Assembly: GCA_964395765.1 (NCBI GenBank)
Contig: CAYNCU010000064.1
Location: forward strand, 1-19,171
Direction of reading: 5' to 3'
DNA from: DATDPY01 sp964395765
GTDB taxonomy: Bacteria > Bacteroidota > Bacteroidia > Cytophagales > Cyclobacteriaceae
DNA length: 19,171 nt
Within the stretch, counting starts at the first letter, position 1; the number at the start of each line of letters is the position of its first letter. Below are positions 1 to 7,331 of this stretch, piece by piece. A program made the position numbers and the translations under genes. The notes under the pieces are model-generated. The model made no database searches. It saw nothing but the letters and a program-made list of their open reading frames with translations, and was not told where the DNA came from.

Positions 1-1522
1 CCATCAACATTGAAGGATCAAAGGAAGGGTTAACCTTTATTCCCGTTTCATCGGCCTTGCGCAGGATAGAGGATATCCTGGCATGCGTATATTGGATAAA
101 AGGCCCGGTGTTTCCCTGAAATTGTATCGATTCTTCCGGGATGAACATCATCCTTTTTTTGGGATCTACTTTCAGGATAAAATACTTGAGCGCTCCCATG
201 CCGATCATATGGTAGAGTCCCGATAACTGCTCTTCAGAAAAATCTTCGATCTTACCCAGTTCCTGTGTGTGTACAGCGGCGGAATTGTACATTTCTTCCA
301 TCAGGTCGTCCGCATCCACCACGGTCCCTTCCCGGGATTTCATTTTGCCGGAGGGAAGGTCAACCATGCCGTAACTTAAATGATACATGCCGTTTGCATA
401 GGGCCGGCCGAGTTTTTTCAATATGCGAAAAAGAACGTCAAAATGGTAATCCTGTTCATTCCCGACCACATAAATCGAACGTTCGAAAGGAAAATCCCTG
501 AACCTCATTTCAGCAGTACCAAGGTCCTGGGTCATATATACGGAAGTTCCATCGGAACGCAGCAGTAATTTTTCATCAAGCCCTTCCTGGCTTAAATCAA
601 TCCAAACCGAACCGTCTTCTTTTTTAATCAGGACACCCTTATCCAACCCTTCCCGGACCACATCTTTGCCCAGCAGGTAGGTTTCAGACTCATGATAGAT
701 CTTATCGAAACTTACCCCCATGCGGCGGTAGGTTTCATCGAATCCCTCGTATACCCATCCGTTCAGTTTTTTCCATAGGGAAATAATATGCGGATCTTTT
801 TCTTCCCATTTTCTAAGCATTTCCTGGGCTTCTAGGATCAACGGGGCCTGCTTTTCCGCTGTTTCCGGATCGTCGCCCATGGCTTCCAGTTCCCGTACTT
901 GTTTCCTGTATTCCTGTTCAAATAACACGTAATATTTCCCGATAAGATGATCCCCCTTGATACCCGAACTTTGAGGCGTTTCCCCGTTCCCGAAGCGCTC
1001 ATAGGCAAGCATGGATTTACAGATGTGAATGCCCCGGTCGTTAACGAGGTTTACTTTCATCACTTCATGGCCTGTGGCTGAAAGAATTTCAGCAAGGGAG
1101 GAGCCAAGGAAGTTATTTCTCAGGTGTCCGAGGTGCAGCGGTTTATTGGTATTCGGGGAGGAAAATTCTATCATTACCTTTTTTCCATTACCGGGGAATT
1201 TACCCCAGTCACTTTTGTTATATCCTGCACTGAATATTTCCATCAAGGAAGCATCGGAGATCGTAAGATTCAGGAAACCTTTAACGACATTGAATTTTTC
1301 TATAATCCCGGAATTTTCAGAAAGATGATTTCCAATCAGGCGCCCGATTTCTTCCGGATTTTTCCGTGTGACTTTCAGGTAAGGGAATACGACAAAAGTA
1401 TGAGAACCTTCGAATTCCTTATTGGTGGGCTGCAGCTTAATGCTTTCCAGTTCAACCGTGTGGTTGAATTTTTCAGCCAATGCTTTTTGAATACCCTGCC
1501 GGAGGAGAAGATCAATATCCAT
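1..1522 (-). CDS. argS: Arginyl-tRNA synthetase, 3' end beyond the window
   Basis: Class I aminoacyl-tRNA synthetase that charges tRNA-Arg with arginine in the cytosol. The first 507 residues are visible. The N-terminal additional domain (about residues 1-110) is followed by the HIGH-type signature within SSPNTNKPLHLGHLRN (HLGH at 130-133). The KMSKS-equivalent is KMKSREG at 393-399, the variant usual for bacterial ArgS, followed by TVVDADDL. The anticodon-binding C-terminal domain runs off the left edge; about 80-90 residues should be missing compared with the usual length near 590. The start is the ATG at 1522, which gives MDIDLLLRQGIQKA, a typical ArgS beginning. The HAD phosphatase ends 43 bp upstream on the same strand, so the two may be co-transcribed. 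No frameshift or missing catalytic motif was seen in the visible part. Confidence 0.96.
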   Translation of the reverse strand, partial: MDIDLLLRQGIQKALAEKFNHTVELESIKLQPTNKEFEGSHTFVVFPYLKVTRKNPEEIGRLIGNHLSENSGIIEKFNVVKGFLNLTISDASLMEIFSAGYNKSDWGKFPGNGKKVMIEFSSPNTNKPLHLGHLRNNFLGSSLAEILSATGHEVMKVNLVNDRGIHICKSMLAYERFGNGETPQSSGIKGDHLIGKYYVLFEQEYRKQVRELEAMGDDPETAEKQAPLILEAQEMLRKWEEKDPHIISLWKKLNGWVYEGFDETYRRMGVSFDKIYHESETYLLGKDVVREGLDKGVLIKKEDGSVWIDLSQEGLDEKLLLRSDGTSVYMTQDLGTAEMRFRDFPFERSIYVVGNEQDYHFDVLFRILKKLGRPYANGMYHLSYGMVDLPSGKMKSREGTVVDADDLMEEMYNSAAVHTQELGKIEDFSEEQLSGLYHMIGMGALKYFILKVDPKKRMMFIPEESIQFQGNTGPFIQYTHARISSILRKADETGIKVNPSFDPSMLM

Positions 1523-1565
1523 GATTGCCGGAAAATAATTTATACGGGGGCCAAATTTCGTTAAT

Positions 1566-2105
1566 TTATTTTAATTTCCTCATCATTACCGGATCGGTTT
1601 GTTCGGTAATGATTCTGGCTGCCTCGTGAATATTGGCAGCATAACGGTCAGCAAAAGGATACTTGCTCGGGTATCCGATAAACAAGGTCCTGATTCCCAT
1701 TTTCCGCGCAGGCATCATATCCCGTTCACTGTCTCCAATCATCCACGACCTGGAAATATCAATGTTATACTTGGCGATGGCTCTCTCAAAAAGAAGGGTC
1801 CCCGGCTTCCGCGACAGGGATTCAGTTACTTCAGGATGATAAGGGGAGTAATAAAATTCATCGATGATATAACCGGTTTTTTCGTAGAGAATGGTGTTGC
1901 ATGTTTCCATATCTTTCCGGGAATAAATTCCCCTGGATATCCCGGATTGATTGGTAATTACGATCAACCTGTATCCACGCTGTTTTAATAAATGTAAGGC
2001 CTGGGGTACACCTTCCGGGATACGGAAATCCTCAGGTTTAAAAGTGTACACTCCCCGTTCTTCATTCAACACACCGTCCCTGTCCATAAAAATACATGGA
2101 TGCAT
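1566..2105 (-). CDS. HAD-superfamily phosphatase of the GmhB / HisB-N type, zinc ligands lost
   Basis: A 179-residue cytosolic HAD phosphohydrolase closest in layout to D-glycero-manno-heptose 1,7-bisphosphate 7-phosphatase (GmhB) and the N-terminal half of HisB. Motif I is FMDRDGVLNE with the catalytic aspartates at 8 and 10. Motif II is ITNQSG (50-55), the lysine of motif III is in SRKPG (98-102), and motif IV is IGDSERD (123-129). In GmhB a structural zinc is held by a CPHHP...CxCRKP loop. Here the matching stretch reads SPYHP...SLSRKP (87-101), so all three cysteines are replaced by serine and the loop is shortened. I place the start at the ATG at 2105; a TTG at 2129 in frame would add eight residues, but family members normally begin just before the DRDG motif. 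It lies between the oxidoreductase (51 bp gap) and argS. A heptose-phosphate or related sugar-phosphate substrate is likely, but the exact one is not shown. Confidence 0.85.
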   Translation of the reverse strand: MHPCIFMDRDGVLNEERGVYTFKPEDFRIPEGVPQALHLLKQRGYRLIVITNQSGISRGIYSRKDMETCNTILYEKTGYIIDEFYYSPYHPEVTESLSRKPGTLLFERAIAKYNIDISRSWMIGDSERDMMPARKMGIRTLFIGYPSKYPFADRYAANIHEAARIITEQTDPVMMRKLK

Positions 2106-2156
2106 AAACAAGCACTTAAAATCCAACAAACATAATACTAATGAGGTAGAAAAAAA

Positions 2157-3275
2157 TCAACCGATTTCAATCACCACGTCATCGGTTACCGGGTGGCTTA
2201 CACAGGTCAGCACATAACCTTCGGCTATTTCCTCCTCGGATAAGCCATCCGGGTCATCCATCTTTACCTTTCCGGAAATCAATTTTCCCCTGCAGGCAGT
2301 ACATAATCCGCTCTGGCAGGAAAAAGGCATATTCAGATCCGCATCCAGTGCGGTTTCCAGGATATAATTTCCGGGTTCAACCGTAATTTTAAATTCTTCC
2401 CCGTTTAGCAGGATGGTCACTTCACGGCTTTCTATTACCTGGTCTACCGGGGATGCTTCCTTCTGTTCATGCGTCGCCGCTTTGGTTGATGCCGTCACAT
2501 AACTTTCCTTATGAATGGCATTATGCGGGAAGTTCATAAGCGTGAGCTGGTCAATTATCGTATCCATCATATCGTGTGGTCCGCAAAGATAAAAAACAGG
2601 TTCTATGTTTTTTTCTTTGGCGATTTCCTGCATCAGGTTTTGTACATCCTGCCCCGAAATTCTTCCTTTCATGCCGGCCCAGCCTTCCGTAGGTTGCGAG
2701 AGGATATGAGTAACCCTGAAGTTCGGGAATTTTGACAAATATTGATCGATAATACCCTTATAAATAATGGATTCTTCATTCCGGTTCTGGTAGATCAGCG
2801 TTACCTGGCTTCCCGGTTCCTTAAGCAATACGGATTTACCAATAGAAAACAACGGCGTAATTCCGCTACCGCCTGCAAACAGCACAACATGCCTTTTTGC
2901 TTCCGGGTTAATGTCGATGGTGAAATTGCCTTTCGGCTCCATGGCTTCGATCAGGTCACCGGGTTTTATTTTTTCATTAATGTAATTCGAGATCTTGCCC
3001 TGGTCCACTCTTTTGACCGTAACGCCCAGGTCCGTATCGGAATACGGCGAAGTGCTTAAAGAATAAGACCGTCTGATATCTTCTCCGTCGATCTTGAAAA
3101 TCAGCGAAAGGAACTGACCGGGTTTATAAGTGATTTTATTATCAGGGTTTTCAAAAATAATGCTGATTGCATCCCTGGTTTCAACTATAATATCCTTGAC
3201 GAGCAATTGAAAATAGGCTGCTCCCGGACCGGATTTTTTTTCCTTTTTCTTTCTCTTGAAAAAACTTAACACCAT
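2157..3275 (-). CDS. PaaE/Hmp-like ferredoxin-type oxidoreductase (FAD, NAD(P)H, 2Fe-2S)
   Basis: A 372-residue three-domain electron-transfer protein of the ferredoxin-NADP reductase superfamily with a C-terminal plant-type ferredoxin domain, as in PaaE and related reductases. A lysine-rich N-terminus (residues 8-14) precedes an FAD-binding barrel with the RxYS motif RRSYSLS (68-74). The nucleotide-binding domain carries GGSGITP (135-141) and CGPHDMM (231-237). After a hydrophilic linker (about 262-283) comes the 2Fe-2S domain with Cys320, Cys325, Cys328 and Cys358, in the expected C-x4-C-x2-C spacing with a distal fourth cysteine. It should pass electrons from NAD(P)H via FAD to the cluster and on to an oxygenase, desaturase or other acceptor. 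No paa genes or oxygenase subunits are nearby, so the phenylacetyl-CoA epoxidase role is not supported and the partner is unknown. It is the first gene of a minus-strand run with the phosphatase and argS, divergent from purB. Confidence 0.9.
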   Translation of the reverse strand: MVLSFFKRKKKEKKSGPGAAYFQLLVKDIIVETRDAISIIFENPDNKITYKPGQFLSLIFKIDGEDIRRSYSLSTSPYSDTDLGVTVKRVDQGKISNYINEKIKPGDLIEAMEPKGNFTIDINPEAKRHVVLFAGGSGITPLFSIGKSVLLKEPGSQVTLIYQNRNEESIIYKGIIDQYLSKFPNFRVTHILSQPTEGWAGMKGRISGQDVQNLMQEIAKEKNIEPVFYLCGPHDMMDTIIDQLTLMNFPHNAIHKESYVTASTKAATHEQKEASPVDQVIESREVTILLNGEEFKITVEPGNYILETALDADLNMPFSCQSGLCTACRGKLISGKVKMDDPDGLSEEEIAEGYVLTCVSHPVTDDVVIEIG

Positions 3276-3480
3276 AATTTTTTAATCTCGCAAAGTTCAT
3301 GAATAAATTAAACTTTTGTGGGAATAAAGAAGAAATTCTTAATCCTGCTCCTGAATCAAACAAAATACAATCCACTATGTTTTATTTAAATTTTTACCGG
3401 CCGTTAAAGGTCTATAATGGTTACCTTTCTCGCACTTGTCTAATAAGCCGGTATCTATGGATTAATTCAGGCTTAATCCC

Positions 3481-3488
3481 TACCTTTG
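3481..3488 (+). promoter_or_regulatory. Candidate -7 promoter element for purB
   Basis: The octamer TACCTTTG matches the TAnnTTTG -7 box of the Bacteroidota primary sigma factor. The -33 side is poor: the nearest resemblance is TATG at 3456-3459 with a 21-bp spacer. Transcription would begin near 3495, leaving only about 8 nt before the ATG at 3503. This agrees with starting purB at 3503/3506 rather than at the ATG at 3299. Confidence 0.45.
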
Positions 3489-3502
3489 CTATTTATTTTT
3501 CA

Positions 3503-4849
3503 ATGATGAACGACCATGGCCTGATGTCCATTTCCCCTGTGGATGGACGATATAAAAACCTTACACAGTCGCTGGCGGAATATTTTTCGGAATTCGGCCT
3601 TTTCAAATACCGTCTCCAGGTGGAAATCGAATACTTTATTTTTCTCAGCCGGCAGTCGCTCCGAGGATTTCCTTCGCTGGATAATAACTCGGTTACAACT
3701 TTGAGAAAAATTTATTCGGAATTTAGTCTTGAAGATGCCGAAAAAATCAAATCGATCGAGAAAATCACCAACCATGATGTAAAGGCCGTGGAATATTTCC
3801 TGAAGGAAAAACTTACTTCCCCTGAAATTTTAAAACACAAGGAATATATCCACTTCGGCCTGACTTCGCAGGATATAAATAATACCGCCTTTCCTTTATT
3901 GTTAAAGGATGCATTGAACAAGGTACTGCTGCCGGCGCTGGGAGAAGTGGAAAACAAGATCAATCATTATGCCCGTTCGTGGTCGGATATCCCGATGCTG
4001 GCCAGGACACACGGACAGCCGGCTACCCCCACCTTACTTGGGAAAGAATTTGCCGTTTTCCATAAACGTTTGACAGTTCAATCGGCCATGCTTGAAAAAA
4101 TACCCTTTAATGCAAAATTCGGAGGCGCCACCGGAGGATTAAATGCACATTATGCCGCTTATCCCGAGGTCGATTGGGATTCAAAGATAGATGACTTGGT
4201 GAATTCCCTCGGCCTGGTAAGAAGCAAACCCACTACGCAGATCGAACATTATGATAACCTGGCGGCGCTGTTCGATAACCTGAAAAGAATTAATACGGTT
4301 TTAATCGACCTGTGCCGGGATATCTGGCATTATGTTTCCATTGAATATTTCAAACAGAAAATAATGGAAAACGAGGTGGGCTCTTCAGCTATGCCCCATA
4401 AAGTAAACCCGATTGATTTTGAAAATGCAGAAGGCAACCTGGCCTATGCCAATGCCATTTACGAATTCCTTTCTGCCAAGCTTCCGGTTTCAAGATTACA
4501 GCGTGACCTGACTGACTCAACCGTCATAAGAAATGCCGGGATACCGGTGGCCCACAGCCTGATTGCTTTCCGTAGTTTACTGAAAGGCCTTGATAAGCTG
4601 GAACTCAACGAACAGGCGATCCACGACGATCTTGAAGATAACTGGGTGGTGATTTCCGAAGGTATTCAGACCATTCTTCGAAGGGAAGGCTATCCAAACC
4701 CCTTTGAAGCTTTGAAAAAACTAACCCGGAACAATAAGAAAATTACCCGGGATGCAATTCATGAATTCATCGAGAGCCTGGAGGTAGATAATAAGATCAA
4801 GGAAGAATTAAAACGGCTATCACCCTTCAATTATACCGGGAAAAGGTAA
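3503..4849 (+). CDS. purB: Adenylosuccinate lyase
   Basis: Fumarase/aspartase-superfamily lyase acting twice in purine synthesis: it converts SAICAR to AICAR and adenylosuccinate to AMP, each with release of fumarate, in the cytosol as a homotetramer. The product is 448 residues, close to the 456 of the E. coli enzyme. Visible signatures are SPVDGRY at the N-terminus, HFGLTSQDINNTA (about 117-129), ARTHGQPATPT with a catalytic histidine (about 166-176) and the superfamily signature GSSAMPHKVNP (about 293-303). The frame is open back to an ATG at 3299, but those 68 extra residues resemble no PurB. The tandem ATGs at 3503 and 3506 fit better: from 3506 the distance to SPVDGRY is the same as in the E. 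coli protein. It is a single-gene unit divergent from the oxidoreductase, with a TAnnTTTG element just upstream. Confidence 0.96.
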   Translation: MMNDHGLMSISPVDGRYKNLTQSLAEYFSEFGLFKYRLQVEIEYFIFLSRQSLRGFPSLDNNSVTTLRKIYSEFSLEDAEKIKSIEKITNHDVKAVEYFLKEKLTSPEILKHKEYIHFGLTSQDINNTAFPLLLKDALNKVLLPALGEVENKINHYARSWSDIPMLARTHGQPATPTLLGKEFAVFHKRLTVQSAMLEKIPFNAKFGGATGGLNAHYAAYPEVDWDSKIDDLVNSLGLVRSKPTTQIEHYDNLAALFDNLKRINTVLIDLCRDIWHYVSIEYFKQKIMENEVGSSAMPHKVNPIDFENAEGNLAYANAIYEFLSAKLPVSRLQRDLTDSTVIRNAGIPVAHSLIAFRSLLKGLDKLELNEQAIHDDLEDNWVVISEGIQTILRREGYPNPFEALKKLTRNNKKITRDAIHEFIESLEVDNKIKEELKRLSPFNYTGKR

Positions 4850-5020
4850 TTTTTTATCAAAACCATTACGGAAGAATTCATGGGAAAAGACATATACTCC
4901 TGTCTTCCTCAATTAATTCATAATAAATCTAAAAACGGTGAATCCTTTAAAATCAAAGTGTTTTATATAGAACATGAACCGACCCGTAATGAAATCAGGA
5001 GATGATTATGCTAAAAAAGT

Positions 5021-5111
5021 ATTTAATTTTTGATTTCAGATTTTTGATATTTGGGCCTTGATTTTTCATCCCTGAAATTAAAAACCAGGAATCAAGATTC
5101 AAAAATTAAAT
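5021..5111. repeat. AT-rich inverted repeat with perfect 13-bp outer arms
   Basis: ATTTAATTTTTGA at 5021-5033 is the exact reverse complement of TCAAAAATTAAAT at 5099-5111. Inside, TTTCAG (5034-5039) can pair with CTGAAA (5072-5077), and CTTGATT near 5058 can pair with AATCAAG near 5090, so several alternative hairpins are possible. No transposase lies inside. A similar arrangement recurs at 15676-15777. Confidence 0.6.
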
Positions 5112-5193
5112 TATATTCTTCAGGCTGACCCGGTGCGGAAAGTAGTAGAATATGTTTATAAGTCCTGATAAGACCTTTCCAAACCATGGGAGA

Positions 5194-5212
5194 CCCCGCG
5201 TCAGGCGCGGGG
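5194..5212. repeat. GC-rich extragenic palindrome (possible bidirectional terminator)
   Basis: CCCCGCG (5194-5200) and CGCGGGG (5206-5212) form a perfect 7-bp stem around a 5-nt loop. The element stands out as a GC island in AT-rich DNA. A run of six T residues follows at 5219-5224, six bases after the stem, so it may help end purB transcription, although this spacing is wider than in a classic intrinsic terminator. It shares the core CGCCTGACG, read on the minus strand, with the palindrome at 15714-15730, which suggests a dispersed extragenic palindrome family. Confidence 0.55.
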
Positions 5213-5286
5213 ATGACATTTTTTCAAAGGAGGGATTGATCCCGGATAATTTTAATCGTAAAAATAAAGACGATTGCAATTTTGTC

Positions 5287-5709
5287 TTACCCGACAAAAT
5301 CGCCGTAGCCATACTTACAGTGTTTCAATTTCTTTTTCATCCTGGCCTTCCAGAAAGGCCCGTTCCTGAAAAATAATACAATGTTTACCCCAAGGTTATG
5401 CATAGACCTTGAAAAGCCATTCCGGTTCGGCGTCACACCTTCCGGGGCCACCAGGTACTGAAAACCGAATTTTTCGCTGGCTTCCTTAAAACAGGGATTA
5501 CCGTTTAAGGTTCCCTGCGGATTACTTTTAATGATATAGTAAATCTTTTTTTGCTTTGGCCCCATTCTGCGGGCATCAGGCCGGGCATGAGGGTCCGTAG
5601 CCTGGGTGGCAAAATTTCCTTTTTCCGTATCCTGTGCAAAGGATACCAACCGAAAAGAAATGACGAAAATACATGTTAGGAAAAGGGCATCCTGGGCTTT
5701 TGAAATCAT
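5287..5709 (-). CDS. Small exported protein of unknown function
   Basis: A 140-residue protein that I do not recognise. The N-terminus has a hydrophobic stretch (about residues 8-25) ending in VSFAQ, consistent with a Sec signal peptide cleaved after Ala, so the product is probably periplasmic or surface-exposed. The mature part is basic and rich in Lys, Arg, Gly and aromatic residues. It has an IYYIIKSNPQGTLNGN segment (about 56-71), a LFFRNGPFW segment (about 111-119) and a C-terminal cluster KARMKKKLKHCKYG. There are two cysteines in the mature part, near 73 and 130. The ATG at 5709 is the only reasonable start. It sits downstream of the export operon, 128 bp beyond the TolC gene, on the same strand, and might be read through from it. 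The evidence for coding is the signal peptide and the clean start; no function can be assigned. Confidence 0.6.
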   Translation of the reverse strand: MISKAQDALFLTCIFVISFRLVSFAQDTEKGNFATQATDPHARPDARRMGPKQKKIYYIIKSNPQGTLNGNPCFKEASEKFGFQYLVAPEGVTPNRNGFSRSMHNLGVNIVLFFRNGPFWKARMKKKLKHCKYGYGDFVG

Positions 5710-5837
5710 ATTTAAAATTAATCACTTAAATATAACAATTCCCTGATTCGTGTTACAATAACGGATTTCACATATTTTTCTTATTGATGCCGGGGGTACA
5801 AATTTGGAGGTTTGGAATTATAAATCTCCTTTATTCC

Positions 5838-7331
5838 TTACTTATTGTCCTCTTCAGAATACAGGCTGACTTTTTTCTCAAAGTCAAATAGAGTAAGCTG
5901 ACGTAAAGTGTAATAGGAAGTCCAGTAATTCCGCAGGGAACTTATATAATTCTGTTCCGCCAGGTCCTTGGCCTGAAGGTCAAGGTTAAGCTCGGTTATC
6001 GCTTCTTCGCCGATGAGATACCGGTTTCTGGATATATCGTATTTCCTTTTCGCGATGTAATTGGTACGTTGCGCAATCTTGACCTGATCATGCAGCATAC
6101 CGAAATTTTTTACCTGGGCGAGTATGGCTTCATTGAAGTTCATTTCATTCTGCTGGTTAACATAATCCGCCAGCTTGAGGCTCGCTTCTGCCATCTTTAC
6201 ACTCGATTTCTGCCGGCCCCAGTCCATGATAGGAATAAAAAAAGTAAGATTCAATATCTGTGAATTCTGGGGATTTTTGTAAATCTCCGGAATACCCCCG
6301 ATCGTACGGTTGGATAAGCCATAGGATGCCACCAGGTCGGCATTGAATCCGGTTTGCCCTTTCGCCTGCGCCAAATTCTGTTCAGCCTGTAGTTTATTGA
6401 TTACGTAACCCTCCGCCTCCGGCCGGTTTTTATGAGCTTCATTCAGGGCTACATTTTCGTCGATGATTATATTGGGAATTGAATCCGGAAGTACCAGATA
6501 AATACTGTCGACATTGTTAAGCCCGATATATGACTTTAGCCGCAAGGTGGCCGTTTCCATACTAACCCTTGCCTCAGCGGCTGATTCTTTGGCAGTCATT
6601 ACATTCAACTCAAGTTGAAGCAATTCATTTTCAGCGATTTTTCCCATATTATAACGACCCTGGCCGATCTGGTATATGGTATCATTATTGGCTGTATTGA
6701 TTTTGGCAATTTCAAAGGAGATCTGGGCGTTCATCAGATCGAAAAACATATTCGTAGCAACGATCGATATATACTCAAGATCTTCCGAATATTGTTTTTT
6801 CGATTCTTCATAAACCAGGGGGTCAATCCTGGAATCCCAACGAAGCTGGTTAAACCGGAATATCGGCTGTCTCAATTGAATGGTAACCGGATTCCCGTTG
6901 TATATGTGATCGTTGGTATCAAAATTATCAAAGCGGTTCAAAGAGGAAATTATATTCAGGGAAGTTCCCGATTTGCCTATCGATTGGGAAAGGTTAAGAT
7001 TCATGGATGAGATATTACTGTTGACGGGGACATAATTATAACTTCCATCCGGCTGCTGTACCGGGTCGATGGTATGGCTGAATTCCGGGAAATTTCCTTG
7101 CAGGTAAAGCTGGGGATTATAATTCGAACGGAATACACGATAGCTCCAGTACGAATTTTCCTTTTGGGTAGAGGCCTGCAATGAAGCAATGGACTGTTGT
7201 CTTGCCATGCGGATAATTTCCGGCAGGGTATAGATCTCAGTTACTTTTTCTCTATTTTTTTTTTGCGCGGCCGCAGGGAAAAAAAGCCACGGCATAAATA
7301 AGATCAGAAGAAAGCAGATGGATTTATTCAT
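5838..7331 (-). CDS. TolC-family outer-membrane efflux channel
   Basis: A 497-residue outer-membrane factor of the TolC/OEP superfamily. A signal peptide (about residues 1-22, ending PAAAQ) is followed by an N-terminal region and the two long helical and strand repeats typical of the family, seen as Gln/Asn/Ala-rich helices such as ELLQLELNVMTAKESAAEARV, here spanning about residues 240-260. Trimers should form a channel across the outer membrane and a periplasmic tunnel that docks to the adaptors encoded upstream. The ATG at 7331 overlaps the end of the permease gene by 8 bp, which implies translational coupling and a shared complex. It is the last gene of the four-gene operon. The C-terminus (EKKVSLYSEEDNK) is polar. 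Members of this family cannot be assigned a substrate from sequence alone. Confidence 0.9.
   Translation of the reverse strand: MNKSICFLLILFMPWLFFPAAAQKKNREKVTEIYTLPEIIRMARQQSIASLQASTQKENSYWSYRVFRSNYNPQLYLQGNFPEFSHTIDPVQQPDGSYNYVPVNSNISSMNLNLSQSIGKSGTSLNIISSLNRFDNFDTNDHIYNGNPVTIQLRQPIFRFNQLRWDSRIDPLVYEESKKQYSEDLEYISIVATNMFFDLMNAQISFEIAKINTANNDTIYQIGQGRYNMGKIAENELLQLELNVMTAKESAAEARVSMETATLRLKSYIGLNNVDSIYLVLPDSIPNIIIDENVALNEAHKNRPEAEGYVINKLQAEQNLAQAKGQTGFNADLVASYGLSNRTIGGIPEIYKNPQNSQILNLTFFIPIMDWGRQKSSVKMAEASLKLADYVNQQNEMNFNEAILAQVKNFGMLHDQVKIAQRTNYIAKRKYDISRNRYLIGEEAITELNLDLQAKDLAEQNYISSLRNYWTSYYTLRQLTLFDFEKKVSLYSEEDNK

Larger units (their letters stand above)
4850..5286. other. Gene-free stretch between convergent genes, with two inverted repeats
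   Basis: This 437-bp stretch separates the 3' ends of purB (plus) and the small secreted protein gene (minus). No convincing coding sequence was found; short open frames here have no protein-like character. It contains an AT-rich inverted repeat and a GC-rich palindrome, listed separately. The rest is AT-rich and otherwise featureless. Confidence 0.7.

Noticed and set aside
3299..3502. N-terminal extension of purB
   Set aside because: The added 68 residues resemble no PurB N-terminus, and a promoter-like -7 box lies inside them.
5021..5111. Terminal inverted repeats of an insertion sequence
   Set aside because: Only about 90 bp lies between the arms, there is no transposase and no clear target-site duplication was seen.
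5194..5224. Classic intrinsic terminator of purB
   Set aside because: The stem is strong, but the T run begins six bases after it, and a related hairpin core recurs elsewhere, so a palindrome family fits at least as well. Kept only as a possible role.
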